Positions 18,848 to 28,356 are shown, counted from the stretch's first letter. The stretch is DNA of 64,000 nt from Gammaproteobacteria bacterium (GCA_021156085.1 JAJNBC010000007.1:49786-113785); one strand, 5' to 3'. Notes: generated from the sequence alone by a model not told the origin. Numbers and translations are program-made.

Positions 18848-19493
18848 GAGAGGTTGCTGTTTCTTGCTGAGATAGGGGAAGAGAAGGGGTTTCTATAAGA
18901 GATTCTCCTTCTTGATTAATCAATTCTAGTTGTACTTGTAATTTTTCTTCTTGAGTGGTTAGATCTTTTAATTCGCTCAGAGTTGGCAATTGTTCTAGGC
19001 TTTTTAAATTGAAATGATCAAGAAAATCTTTAGTGGTGGCATAGAGTGCAGGCTTGCCAGGTACATCACGATGACCCACAATACGTATCCATTGACGTTC
19101 CATTAATGTCTTGAAATGATGAGAACTGGCGCTTACTCCGCGGATTTCTTCTACTTCAGCGCGTGTGATAGGCTGACGATAAGCAATCAAAGCCAATGTT
19201 TCTAAAAAAGCACGAGAATAGCGTGGAGCACGTTCTTCCCACAGCTTAGATAACCAAGGACTTAAAGCGATTCGGGCTTGAAATTGAAAACCACTTGCTA
19301 CTTCCCGTAACTCAATGCCGCTCGTTTGATATTTTTCTTGTATAGCGGCAAGCGCTGTTCTTATATCATGTGTTTCTGGCTGAGCAGTTTCTTCAAATAA
19401 TTTTTGTAAATGAGTAGCAGTTAAGGGCCGACCTGCAACCATCAAGGCTGCTTCGATAATTTGTATTAGTAATTCAGGGGTGATGGGGCTCAT
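18840..19493 (-). CDS. scpB: Segregation and condensation protein B
   Basis: ScpB is the winged-helix kleisin-associated subunit of the SMC-ScpAB condensin. The 217-residue protein shows the family motifs SRAFLETLALIAYRQPITRA and EVEEIRGVSASSHHFKTLME in its second winged helix, and GHRDVPGKPALYATTKDFLD just before the end of the conserved region. It lies 6 bases downstream of scpA and overlaps rluB. No smc gene is in the window. Confidence 0.95.
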   Translation of the reverse strand: MSPITPELLIQIIEAALMVAGRPLTATHLQKLFEETAQPETHDIRTALAAIQEKYQTSGIELREVASGFQFQARIALSPWLSKLWEERAPRYSRAFLETLALIAYRQPITRAEVEEIRGVSASSHHFKTLMERQWIRIVGHRDVPGKPALYATTKDFLDHFNLKSLEQLPTLSELKDLTTQEEKLQVQLELINQEGESLIETPSLPLSQQETATSHD

Positions 19494-19499
19494 AAATAA

Positions 19500-20315
19500 T
19501 TAACCTGGCGCTTTAACTTTAAGATGAATAGGCCCAAAGGGAATGGATTGTACGAATTCGATAGCATCATTTTTGAGTAATTCTAACATGGCTAAGAAGG
19601 TGACGACCACACCTAATCGACCCTCAGCGGGGGTAAATAAACTGGAAAACGTGACGAATTCAGTGTGCTGCAATGCACTCAGGATGATTGTCATTCGTTC
19701 ACGTACGGACATTGTTTCAAGTTGAATTTGGTGGCTTGTGCCTAATTCTGCTCGGCGTAAGACATGAGATAAAGCCAGTACTAATTCTTGCAACGATACA
19801 GTAGGTTGAGGTTTTTCAAATACCGTGTTATTTGTGCTGATATTTACCAAAAAAGTATCTCGTCCCTGACGCGGAATTTGATCGATTTCTTCTGCGGCTT
19901 TTTTAAAACGTTCATATTCTTGCAAGCGGCGTATTAATTCAGCCCGTGGATCCTCTTCAGTACCTTCGATGTTTTCAGGGCGAGGTAGTAACATACGTGA
20001 TTTGATTTCTGCTAGAATGGCGGCCATGACAAGATATTCTGCTGCAAGCTCGAGTGAAATGGTTTTCATCAACTCCACATATTCCATGTATTGACGGGTA
20101 ACTTCAGCAATAGGAATATTAAGAATATCGATATTTTGTTTTTTGATGAGATAGAGTAATAAATCGAGTGGCCCTTCAAATGCTTCTAAAAACACTTCCA
20201 TCGCATCAGGGGGGATATAAAGATCTTTAGGCAAAGAGGTGAAAGCTTGACCACCTACCATAGCAATGGGTGCGGGGTTTTCTGGAGAGAGCGTGAGGTG
20301 GCTGGAATCATTCAT
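19500..20315 (-). CDS. scpA: Segregation and condensation protein A (kleisin)
   Basis: ScpA is the kleisin that bridges SMC heads in chromosome condensation. The 271-residue product has the N-terminal FEGPLDLLLYLIKKQNIDIL motif, the following ITRQYMEYVELM-like helix (here VTRQYMEYVELMKTISLELA), LVMAAILAEIKSRMLLPRP, and a C-terminal winged helix (VVVTFLAMLELLKNDAIEFV). It heads the operon with scpB and rluB and is divergent from the Sua5-type gene, with 65 bases between the starts. Confidence 0.95.
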   Translation of the reverse strand: MNDSSHLTLSPENPAPIAMVGGQAFTSLPKDLYIPPDAMEVFLEAFEGPLDLLLYLIKKQNIDILNIPIAEVTRQYMEYVELMKTISLELAAEYLVMAAILAEIKSRMLLPRPENIEGTEEDPRAELIRRLQEYERFKKAAEEIDQIPRQGRDTFLVNISTNNTVFEKPQPTVSLQELVLALSHVLRRAELGTSHQIQLETMSVRERMTIILSALQHTEFVTFSSLFTPAEGRLGVVVTFLAMLELLKNDAIEFVQSIPFGPIHLKVKAPG

Positions 20316-20380
20316 GTAGGGTATTTTACCGGATATCAGGGCCAGGTGCGAAATTATTTTATATAAAATAAGTGAGAAAA

Positions 20381-21340
20381 ATGAATTCGTTAATTAATCA
20401 AGCCACTCTCATTTTAAAGCGTGGTGGTCTTATCGCTATGCCTACTGAAACGGTGTATGGTTTAGGGGCGGACGCTAAAAATCCAGATGCTTTGCGTAAA
20501 ATATTCCAAGCTAAACAGCGGCCCACAGATCATCCTCTCATTGTGCATTTGGCGGATATATCACAATTAAGCGAATGGGTGAGAGCCATTTCCCCTTCGG
20601 CACAGCGTTTAGCAGAGGCATTTTGGCCAGGCCCATTGACTCTGATTTTACCCAAAGCAGCGCAAGTGTCGGACTTAGTCACAGGTTGCCAGCAGACGGT
20701 AGGAGTGCGTATTCCTCGTCATCCTATAGCGCAAGCCCTCTTAAGGAGCTTTGGTAGTGGGATTGCGGCGCCTTCCGCCAATCGTTTTGGACGTATTAGC
20801 CCAACAACCGCAGCAGCTGTATATGAAGAATTAGGGGATACAGTGGATTTGATCTTGGATGGGGGCATTTGTGTCGTGGGGGTAGAATCCACGATTGTGG
20901 ATGTCAGCGGCAAATATCCCGTTATTTTAAGACCAGGCATGATAACGAGTACACAAATTGAGGCAGTGATCCATCAAACATTAGTTACGCAAAAACGTAA
21001 TGTACCGCGGGTATCTGGTTCCTTGGAGGCGCATTATGCGCCTGCTACTTACACGCAGCTGCTTTCCACAGAAGAATTTTCTCATTTTTTGGAAACACTC
21101 ACTGAAGGTGACTTACCTGTGGCCTTAATGATTAGAACGCCTCTGACTCTTAAGAATAAAAAAATCACTTGTATTGCTATGTCAGCCGATCCTGAATTAT
21201 ATGCGCATGATTTATATCAAACTTTACGAGCATTAGATAATAGAGAATTTAAACGGATTGTGATTGAAGATGTACCGCAAAGCGAACGATGGCAAGCCAT
21301 ACGAGATCGGTTATTAAAAGCCAGTTTTCGGCCTTTATAG
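20381..21340 (+). CDS. L-threonylcarbamoyladenylate synthase, Sua5 type
   Basis: This enzyme makes threonylcarbamoyl-AMP from threonine, bicarbonate and ATP for the universal t6A37 modification of ANN-decoding tRNAs. From the ATG at 20381 it has 319 residues. A YrdC domain covers roughly the first 200 (GGLIAMPTETVYGLGADA, then RPTDHPLIVHL, FWPGPLTLILP, GVRIPRHPIAQAL, APSANRFGRISPT). A C-terminal Sua5 domain follows after the HYAPAT linker. The C-terminal domain distinguishes Sua5 from the shorter TsaC/YrdC of E. coli. A GTG three codons upstream is an alternative start. It is divergent from scpA. Confidence 0.93.
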   Translation: MNSLINQATLILKRGGLIAMPTETVYGLGADAKNPDALRKIFQAKQRPTDHPLIVHLADISQLSEWVRAISPSAQRLAEAFWPGPLTLILPKAAQVSDLVTGCQQTVGVRIPRHPIAQALLRSFGSGIAAPSANRFGRISPTTAAAVYEELGDTVDLILDGGICVVGVESTIVDVSGKYPVILRPGMITSTQIEAVIHQTLVTQKRNVPRVSGSLEAHYAPATYTQLLSTEEFSHFLETLTEGDLPVALMIRTPLTLKNKKITCIAMSADPELYAHDLYQTLRALDNREFKRIVIEDVPQSERWQAIRDRLLKASFRPL

Positions 21341-21449
21341 CTGATTGAATTTAAATACTTGCTCTTTTTTCGATATTTTCATACATTCAAGCGTTGAAGC
21401 TCTTGCATTATTTGTTATGCGCTTAACTGAATGTGTCATGATCGATCTA

Positions 21450-22910
21450 TTACTGCCCCTGTGCCAGTGAAAACCCTAGTTTTCCGTCAAAAGTATAAAG
21501 ATTTTCAGTTTTAATGACATCTAGGCTCAGTTGCTCAAACTGTTGCAACAATTCAATAATATGGTGATGAGTAATAGGTTGAAGATTTTTTATGTCTGTT
21601 GTGGCTTGAAAGCGGCAACTGCAGTGATGAGCATAAGGCGCCTCGACCATACAATCTGGCCACACTTTTAAACCGCGGCTGGTAATGACAACTAGTTGCA
21701 AATGTGGATGCATTTTTGTTAGCTTTTTGCCTAATTCTTCGGGTGCATAGTGAGGGTTATCAATAAATATATCGACCCCAACTAATTCTTTTTTACTTAG
21801 AGTTTTTTTACGTTCACCATAACATTCGATTTTTGCTCGTATATCGTTTCTATATTCAATAGGCTTGAAAGAAGCAGGCTTTTGCCCTAAGTGCGCAACA
21901 ACTGCATCAGCAAATTCATCGGTATTCACTTTTTTCTTGCTATGCTCTTTGGAATAAATATCGGCAGTATGGATGCCTTCTTCTAATGTTTTTAACCAGG
22001 CATTTTCAATTAGCATGGCTGTTTCAGGCTGGTTAATATGAATAAGCATTTGAATAGACGCATTAATTAATCCTGAAGGATTTGCAATTTTTTTGCCCGC
22101 GATATCCGGCGCTGACCCGTGAATAGCTTCAAACATAGCAACGTGATTTCCTACATTAGCTGATCCTGCTAATCCTACAGAGCCAGCAATTTGTGCTGCC
22201 ACATCTGAAATAATATCGCCATATAAATTAGAAGTAATAATGACATCAAAACGTTCTGGTTCAGCTGCGACTAACGCAGTGCCTATATCAATAATAAAAT
22301 GTTCGGTTTTAATGTCGGGGTATTCTCGCGCGATTTCATTAAACACTTGATGAAAAATACCATCCGTCATTTTCATGATGTTATCTTTGGTAAGGCAAGT
22401 GACCTTTTTACGATTAAATTTGCGTGCATACTCAAAAGCATAATGTATTACCCGCTCACAGCCAGGACGTGTTACTAATTTTAAACATTGATAAACTTCG
22501 TCTGTTTGCTGATGTTCAATGCCTGAATACGTTCCTTCTTCATTTTCTCTTACAATTACTAAATTCATGTGGGGATGATGGGTAGGAACAAAAGGAGGAT
22601 AAGAAACACAAGGGCGTACATTCGCAAATAAACCTAATGTCTTTCGTAATGTGACATTTAAGCTTTTATACCCACCGCCTTGAGGTGTTGTAATGGGGCC
22701 TTTTAACAATACCTTAGTTCTTTTTAAAGATTCCCAAGCTGTGTCAGGAATGCCGGAGGTAAAGCCTTCCAAATAAAGCTTTTCTCCTATCTCAATGGTT
22801 TCCGGAGCAAGGGGTGCATGGGCTGCAGTTAAGATTTTCATGGTGGCCGCCATAATTTCCGGGCCGATGCCATCACCATATGCAATTGTAATGGGAGTTT
22901 TGATTGTCAT
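21450..22910 (-). CDS. Isocitrate dehydrogenase, long Rickettsia/Thermus type, probably NAD-dependent
   Basis: The 486-residue protein is a beta-decarboxylating dehydrogenase: YGDGIGPEIM at the N-terminus, the substrate-binding GGGYKSLNVTLRKTLGLFAN, NLYGDIISDVAAQIAGSVGL with catalytic aspartates, and an extra ~140-residue C-terminal domain typical of the long form found in Rickettsia and relatives. The coenzyme motif reads HGSAPDIAGKKIANP. An Asp-Ile pair in place of the Lys-Tyr of E. coli Icd is the established signature of NAD preference in this family, so I predict an NAD enzyme. A second, NADP-type isocitrate dehydrogenase is at 45317-46579. The gene lies 18 bases downstream of murF and is probably co-transcribed with it. 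Confidence 0.9.
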   Translation of the reverse strand: MTIKTPITIAYGDGIGPEIMAATMKILTAAHAPLAPETIEIGEKLYLEGFTSGIPDTAWESLKRTKVLLKGPITTPQGGGYKSLNVTLRKTLGLFANVRPCVSYPPFVPTHHPHMNLVIVRENEEGTYSGIEHQQTDEVYQCLKLVTRPGCERVIHYAFEYARKFNRKKVTCLTKDNIMKMTDGIFHQVFNEIAREYPDIKTEHFIIDIGTALVAAEPERFDVIITSNLYGDIISDVAAQIAGSVGLAGSANVGNHVAMFEAIHGSAPDIAGKKIANPSGLINASIQMLIHINQPETAMLIENAWLKTLEEGIHTADIYSKEHSKKKVNTDEFADAVVAHLGQKPASFKPIEYRNDIRAKIECYGERKKTLSKKELVGVDIFIDNPHYAPEELGKKLTKMHPHLQLVVITSRGLKVWPDCMVEAPYAHHCSCRFQATTDIKNLQPITHHHIIELLQQFEQLSLDVIKTENLYTFDGKLGFSLAQGQ

Positions 22911-22928
22911 GATTGTTGCCCTGTTTTT

Positions 22929-24299
22929 TTAATGTGTTTGTTCAAGATACATGTCAGGCATGATTTCTGCAATGATACGTTCCATCTGCATGGAACGTGA
23001 GCCTTTTACTAGAATAGTTACCCCGCTTTTTAAATAAGGCCGTAACGCAGTGACTAATTCTTGGTATTCCGTAAAGTGCTGAGCATTTTGACCAAATGCT
23101 AATGCCGTCGCTGAAGATAAATGACCGAATGTAAAAAGATGGTGAATGCCAGCAGCACGGATGTTCTCTCCGGCAGAGTGATGTAATTGCATTTCATTTG
23201 ATCCTAGTTCTTTCATATCACCCAATACTACAATTCTTATGCCAGGTAAAGAAGCCAAAGTGTTAACTGCAGCTTGTAATGAAAAAGGATTAGCATTATA
23301 GGTGTCGTTAATAATATACGTGCCACTGGATAAAATATATTGTTGCATACGGCCTGGCGCGGGAGTGACCTGTTCTAATCCTTGTTTGATAGTCATTAAA
23401 TCCAGATCAAGGGCAAGCGTCGCAGCTGTTGCGGCTAAGGCATTCATTATATTATGCGTGCCGAGCAAAGGCAATGTGACATCTATCTTGCCTTGAGGGG
23501 TGTGTAATTGAATAGATTGATTTTCTTTAATAACAGCAGTGACATCGGCTTTATTTTTTAAGCCAAAACTTAGATAAGGATGATGATCAATCAAACTATG
23601 CCAATAAGTAAAATGAGCATCATCGCTATTAAGAATAGCTGTGCCATTTTCCTGTAGCCCTAAAAAGATTTCTCCTTTAGCACGAGCAACGCCGGCTACA
23701 TCTTGTAACCCCTCTAAGTGTGCTTCTGCCGCATTGTTAATAATAGCGACTTGAGGTTTGGCTAAATGTGTCAAATACGCAATCTCACCAAAATGGTTCA
23801 TCCCCATTTCAATGACTGCATAACGGTGCTGCTTACTTAATCGCAATAAAGTAAGTGGCAATCCGATATGATTATTGAAATTTCCTTCGGTCGCGAGCAC
23901 TTGAGCCGGATTGTTGTGGCAAGCTGTGCGTAAAATAGAACTGATCATATTTTTTAAAGTAGTTTTACCATTACTACCGGTGATGCCAATAATAGGAAGA
24001 AGGAAACGCTTGCGCCAATGGAGGCTCAGTTTTCCTAATGCTTCAAGTGTATCAGGTACAGTTATTTGAGGGAGCGATATGTTATTAGGAGGGCGTTCCA
24101 CTAGTGCCGCGCTTGCTCCTTTTTTAGCAGCTTCAACTATAAAATCATGGCCATCAAATCGTTCGCCCTTGATAGCTACAAATAAATTATGAGGGAGCAA
24201 AGTACGCGTATCTATACTTATACCGTGAAACTCATCATTTGAGTTAATAGGGGGATAATTCAAAATTTGGTTTAGTTCGGCTAAAGACATTTTGATCAT
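22929..24299 (-). CDS. murF: UDP-N-acetylmuramoyl-tripeptide--D-alanyl-D-alanine ligase
   Basis: MurF adds D-Ala-D-Ala to the UDP-MurNAc-tripeptide, the last cytoplasmic ligation in peptidoglycan precursor synthesis. The 456-residue product has the N-terminal ISIDTRTLLPHNLFVAIKGE motif, the ATP-binding IIGITGSNGKTTLKNMISSI, EMGMNHFGEI, the HNIMNALAATAATLAL motif and NDTYNANPFSLQAAV. It lies outside the usual division/cell-wall cluster, between parB and an isocitrate dehydrogenase gene on the same strand. Confidence 0.96.
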   Translation of the reverse strand: MIKMSLAELNQILNYPPINSNDEFHGISIDTRTLLPHNLFVAIKGERFDGHDFIVEAAKKGASAALVERPPNNISLPQITVPDTLEALGKLSLHWRKRFLLPIIGITGSNGKTTLKNMISSILRTACHNNPAQVLATEGNFNNHIGLPLTLLRLSKQHRYAVIEMGMNHFGEIAYLTHLAKPQVAIINNAAEAHLEGLQDVAGVARAKGEIFLGLQENGTAILNSDDAHFTYWHSLIDHHPYLSFGLKNKADVTAVIKENQSIQLHTPQGKIDVTLPLLGTHNIMNALAATAATLALDLDLMTIKQGLEQVTPAPGRMQQYILSSGTYIINDTYNANPFSLQAAVNTLASLPGIRIVVLGDMKELGSNEMQLHHSAGENIRAAGIHHLFTFGHLSSATALAFGQNAQHFTEYQELVTALRPYLKSGVTILVKGSRSMQMERIIAEIMPDMYLEQTH

Positions 24300-24342
24300 G
24301 ATGTTATCCTTACTAATAATAATATGCTGGCTGTAGCACTTT

Positions 24343-24370
24343 TCGGCCTAGCCCATTGTTAACAGAGTCT
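24343..24370 (+). repeat. Solo end of the MITE-like element, touching the parB stop codon
   Basis: CGGCCTAGCCCATTGTTAACAGAGTCT matches the right end of the dispersed element (CTAGCGAATTGTCAACAGACCCT in copy 1) with a few changes. No matching left end is nearby, so this is a solo or decayed end. Its last bases overlap the parB stop codon at 24369-24371. Confidence 0.55.
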
Positions 24371-25172
24371 AACATATTTTGTCGGATTTAAATCCTAATC
24401 GCTCAAAATGTCCTTCTAATTCATCAATATTATTAAAGCGAATCAAAACATATCCTCCTCCGCGCTCTTCACAATCTATTTTGACTGCATTCCCTACATG
24501 GTCAGAGAGAGCTGTTTCGAGGCGTTTGAGATGAGGATCACTATAAGGGCTTTCTTGGAGAGGTTGCTGTAGTTTTTTTGCTTCCAACTCTATTTTACGT
24601 ACGCTCCAATTTTTTTGAATACATAATTCAGCAAGCAGGCATTGATGGGGATGGGATAATCCCGCTAAAATTTTTCCATGACCTTCTGTTAATTGGCCTG
24701 AGCCTACTAATTCTTGTACACGAGGATCCAATTTTAACAAACGTAACATATTGGTAATTTTTGGGCGGGATTGACCTACTGCGGCCGCGACTTCTTCATG
24801 TAAATAGTGAAAATCATCTATTAGACGCTGGTAAGCTTGGGCTTCTTCGATAGGATTTAAGTCAGAACGGTTAATATTTTCGATGATAGCAGCTTGCAAA
24901 GCTTGCTCGTCTGTGTAATAACTAACAAGACAACTGACCTCTTGCAAACCTGCTAATTGCGCTGCGCGCCACCGGCGTTCTCCTGCCACAATTTCATAAC
25001 GGCCTTCTTTTAAAGGTCTGACAACAATAGGCTGCAATAATCCTCCTGTGGTTTGGATGGAATCAGCCAATTCTTGTAATTGGGTTCCATCAAAATGGCG
25101 ACGTGGTTGATATTTGCCGCGTACTAGTTGGTCTATGGATAATTGTTGTAGAAGTGGTTTAGGTTTAGTCAT
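24369..25172 (-). CDS. parB: ParB/Spo0J-family chromosome partition protein (no adjacent parA)
   Basis: ParB proteins bind parS, use CTP to slide along DNA and cooperate with ParA in origin segregation. The 267-residue product has the N-terminal nuclease-like/CTP-binding domain (QPIVVRPLKEGRYEIVAGER then RWRAAQLAG; the GERR box is intact), the IIENINRSDLNPIEEAQAYQ segment, the DNA-binding helix-turn-helix (EEVAAAVGQSRPKITNMLRL) and the short C-terminal dimerisation domain. No parA is next to it; instead its start overlaps the stop of an ABC-F gene by 8 bases. I found no parS-like TGTTTCACGTGAAACA site in the window. It may be a second ParB rather than the origin-linked one. Confidence 0.92.
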   Translation of the reverse strand: MTKPKPLLQQLSIDQLVRGKYQPRRHFDGTQLQELADSIQTTGGLLQPIVVRPLKEGRYEIVAGERRWRAAQLAGLQEVSCLVSYYTDEQALQAAIIENINRSDLNPIEEAQAYQRLIDDFHYLHEEVAAAVGQSRPKITNMLRLLKLDPRVQELVGSGQLTEGHGKILAGLSHPHQCLLAELCIQKNWSVRKIELEAKKLQQPLQESPYSDPHLKRLETALSDHVGNAVKIDCEERGGGYVLIRFNNIDELEGHFERLGFKSDKIC

Positions 25173-27054
25173 GGGGAAGTTCCAATATTTCGCAGGCTTT
25201 TAGCCAATTTTCTTCCGTTTCTTTTAATTTCTGTTGGATCTGAGCTTGGTGTATGAGTAATTCTTGCAGTTTAGATTTATTTTTTTCTTCATACAATTCA
25301 GTGTCAGCCAATTGCGTTTCAATCATGACTAATTTTTTCTCTAACATAGCAAGCTCATCTGCCAATTTCTTAACATTGTGCACTAAGGGCTTGCGTAATT
25401 CACGTCGTTTTGCATCTTCTTGTCGTTGCGATTTATGAGAAGCGGCTTTTATTGCTTGCATTTTCTCCTGAGATTCATTCTGTTTTCGGTAATGGATTAA
25501 CCAGCGTTCATAATCGTTTAAATCACCTGTAAAAACAGTTAGCTTGCCCTCTGCTACAAGCAATAATTGATCTACGGTGGTGCGAACTAAAAAACGGTCA
25601 TGTGATACTAAGATTACAGCTCCCTGATACTCTTGCAACGCCATGCTTAATGCATATCGCATATCTAAATCTAAATGATTAGTGGGCTCATCAAGTAATA
25701 GTAAATTAGGCTGTTGCCATACAATGAGGGCTAAGGCGAGGCGAGATTTTTCGCCGCCAGAAAAACTTTTCACGGTTTCAAATACTCGATTTTCAGAAAA
25801 ACCGAAACTGCCTAAAAAGGTTCTTAATTCTTTCTCCGTGCTTCGTTCTGCAATTTTGCGTAAATGATCCAGGGGAGTTTCTGTTAATACCAAATGGTCT
25901 ATTTGATGTTGAGCAAAATAACCTATTTTTAATCCCCCGCCTGTATCACGTCGCCCTTGAGTAAGGGTGATATCGCCTGCAAGCAGTTTAATCAAGGTAG
26001 ATTTTCCAGCGCCATTCGGGCCAATGAGAGCTATTCTATCCTGAGGCGCAATACCTAGATTCACCTCGCTTAGCACTGTTTTTGGGCCATAGGTAATATT
26101 CACGTCTTCAAGTCTTATCAAAGGATGCGGACACTCAGTGGGTTCCTTGAAATGAAACTGAAAGGGCGAATTTAATTGAATTGCACTCACAGTTTCCATT
26201 TTTTCTAAAGCTTTTATACGACTTTGTGCTTGGCGGGCCTTGGATGCTTTGGCGCGGAACCGACTAATGAAACTTTGCAAATGAGCCATTTTTTTCTGTT
26301 GTTTTTCGTAAGTAGCTTGTTGTACTAATATATCGGCTGCAAGTTGTTTCTCAAAAGATGAATAATTTCCAGTGTATAATTTCAATTGTTGATGCGAAAG
26401 ATGTGCAATATGATCCACGGTATGATCTAGAAAATCTCTATCATGCGAAATTAAAAGTAAAGTGCCAGGGTAGTGCATTAACCAATTTTCTAGCCACATT
26501 ACAGCATCCAGATCTAAATGATTAGTGGGTTCATCGAGTAATAATACATCGGATCGGCACATCAGCGCTTGCGCTAAATTTAAACGCATACGCCATCCTC
26601 CCGAGAAATCACTCACCGCTTTTTTCTGTTCAAGATGATTGAACCCTAGTCCATTCAATAATTGCGCGGCGCGCGCAGGAGCCGTGTAAGCATCGATTTC
26701 ACCGAGGCGGGCATGCAGGAAAGCAATACGATGGCCGTCATCCGTTTGCTCTATTAAGGCTAATTCTGTTTGTAATGTTTGACGTTCTGTATCCCCTTCT
26801 AATACGTATTCCAATGCAGATTTGCTATAAGCAAGAGTCTCTTGGGCCACATGCGATAATTTAAGTTGACGCGGGAGATCTAAACTACCTTGATCAGCTT
26901 CTATTTTACCTAAGAGCAGTGAAAATAAGCTCGTCTTTCCTGAGCCGTTAGTACCGATAATTCCAATACGTTGTCTAGGGTAAATTGTCCAATCTAGTTT
27001 GTGAAATAATATATGTTTACCATAGCGAAGCGTAATATTTTGTAATGTGATCAT
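25165..27054 (-). CDS. ABC-F family ribosome-associated ATPase, YheS-like
   Basis: ABC-F proteins have two ABC ATPase domains and no membrane part; they act at the ribosomal E site in translation or antibiotic protection. The 629-residue product has Walker A sequences GTNGSGKTS (near residue 36) and GPNGAGKST (near residue 350), signature motifs FSGGWRMRL and FSGGEKSRL, and Walker B LLLDEPTNHLDLD twice. The charged interdomain linker (the P-site tRNA interaction motif) lies around residues 245-290. A C-terminal coiled-coil extension of about 100 residues fits YheS/Uup. YheS is the closest match by eye. The gene overlaps parB by 8 bases, so the pair is translationally coupled. Confidence 0.92.
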   Translation of the reverse strand: MITLQNITLRYGKHILFHKLDWTIYPRQRIGIIGTNGSGKTSLFSLLLGKIEADQGSLDLPRQLKLSHVAQETLAYSKSALEYVLEGDTERQTLQTELALIEQTDDGHRIAFLHARLGEIDAYTAPARAAQLLNGLGFNHLEQKKAVSDFSGGWRMRLNLAQALMCRSDVLLLDEPTNHLDLDAVMWLENWLMHYPGTLLLISHDRDFLDHTVDHIAHLSHQQLKLYTGNYSSFEKQLAADILVQQATYEKQQKKMAHLQSFISRFRAKASKARQAQSRIKALEKMETVSAIQLNSPFQFHFKEPTECPHPLIRLEDVNITYGPKTVLSEVNLGIAPQDRIALIGPNGAGKSTLIKLLAGDITLTQGRRDTGGGLKIGYFAQHQIDHLVLTETPLDHLRKIAERSTEKELRTFLGSFGFSENRVFETVKSFSGGEKSRLALALIVWQQPNLLLLDEPTNHLDLDMRYALSMALQEYQGAVILVSHDRFLVRTTVDQLLLVAEGKLTVFTGDLNDYERWLIHYRKQNESQEKMQAIKAASHKSQRQEDAKRRELRKPLVHNVKKLADELAMLEKKLVMIETQLADTELYEEKNKSKLQELLIHQAQIQQKLKETEENWLKACEILELPHD

Positions 27055-27198
27055 GATAAAAGGCGTGAGCCTGCTTGTTTTATGATGGGTTAGGCTTATA
27101 TAACATTTTGCTGTTAATTTGCATAGTGGTTCCCTCTATGATTTGCAAGAGAAAGTTCCTCATACTATGATACGAGGGGTTACAAAGAGGAGAAAAGG

Positions 27199-28356
27199 AT
27201 GTCTAAATTTTATTTGTTTTTAACAAGCATAAGCTTGTTTTTATCCAGCGCTGTCTTAGGGGAGGTCGCGCATTCACCTAGTAGCTCTTCTTTACTGCTG
27301 CTTTCTCCGCCTGAAGATCCCAGTTTTTTTAATTTTTCGGGTTATCTCGATGGTTCTTATAATTACCTGTCTAGAAGTAACCGTTTTACAAGTGGCTTCT
27401 ATGATCGGATAAATGATCTCGCACCCAATGGATTTACTTTGCAACAGGCTGCAGTGACTATGGCCAAGCAACCTACGCAAGGGTCGGGTGTTTTGCTGAA
27501 TTTAATCCTAGGGCGAGATGCCAATAATTTAGCACCCTTTGGAATGAATCCTAATATGGGTATTCAAAATGTCGGATTTACCGTGACCCAAGCCTATTTG
27601 CAATATGCCGTGCCTGCTTTCACAGTAATGGGAGGTCTATTTGATTCGCTTGCTGGGGCCGAAAATTATAACCCTACGACGGATACTAATTTTTCTCGTT
27701 CTATTTTGGATGGTTATGCAGAACCCAGCACGTTTTTAGGCCTACGGGGAACCTATGCCCCCAACAGTTCATTATCATTATTTGTGGGAGTAAATAATGG
27801 GTGGGATACCATTGAGGATACCGCTCGGCGCGTTACTTTTGAATTAGGCGCTATTTATACGATGAATTCACAATGTTCATTTGAGATACAAGGGTTCAAT
27901 GGGCAGCAGCGCACAATGGACGAAGCTTTGGTGGGGCCGACGGGCATACGGAATGCCCTTGATTTTGTCGCAATTTATCATGCCACTGAAAAACTGACTT
28001 ATATGGCAAATTACGATTATGGTATTCAGAATAGAGCGGATTTAGCAAACGGTAAGAGTGGAAAAGCTATTTGGCAAGGTATAGCGGGCTATATCAATTA
28101 TCAATTTAATGAACGTTGGCAATCTTCTTTGCGAGCCGAAATTTTCTCTGATTATCAGGGTTTTCGCACGGGCGTTCAACAAACGTGGAAAGAAGCAACA
28201 GTGACGGTGGGGTATTCCCCCCTCAAACATTTGACATTACGCGCAGAAACCCGCCGCGATTTTTCGAATGTACCTTCATTCGTTGATAAAAATGGGCAGG
28301 GGGTGGGTAATAATCTCCAGTCATTTGCTTTGGAAGCGTTGTATGTTTTTAGCTAG
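27199..28356 (+). CDS. Outer-membrane beta-barrel porin-like protein (BBP2/OmpL-like)
   Basis: The 385-residue protein begins with a Sec signal peptide (about residues 1-21, FLTSISLFLSSAVLGE). The mature part consists of alternating beta strands rich in aromatic residues and ends in a terminal aromatic-containing strand (ALEALYVFS) typical of outer-membrane barrels. The first strand FSGYLDGSYNYL and the NGFTLQQAAVTM segment resemble the putative beta-barrel porin-2 family (PF07642). The ribosome binding site is strong (GAGGAG about 6 bases before the ATG). An imperfect palindrome (CCTC...GAGG, about 27159-27178) lies upstream and might be an operator. The substrate is unknown. Confidence 0.85.
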   Translation: MSKFYLFLTSISLFLSSAVLGEVAHSPSSSSLLLLSPPEDPSFFNFSGYLDGSYNYLSRSNRFTSGFYDRINDLAPNGFTLQQAAVTMAKQPTQGSGVLLNLILGRDANNLAPFGMNPNMGIQNVGFTVTQAYLQYAVPAFTVMGGLFDSLAGAENYNPTTDTNFSRSILDGYAEPSTFLGLRGTYAPNSSLSLFVGVNNGWDTIEDTARRVTFELGAIYTMNSQCSFEIQGFNGQQRTMDEALVGPTGIRNALDFVAIYHATEKLTYMANYDYGIQNRADLANGKSGKAIWQGIAGYINYQFNERWQSSLRAEIFSDYQGFRTGVQQTWKEATVTVGYSPLKHLTLRAETRRDFSNVPSFVDKNGQGVGNNLQSFALEALYVFS

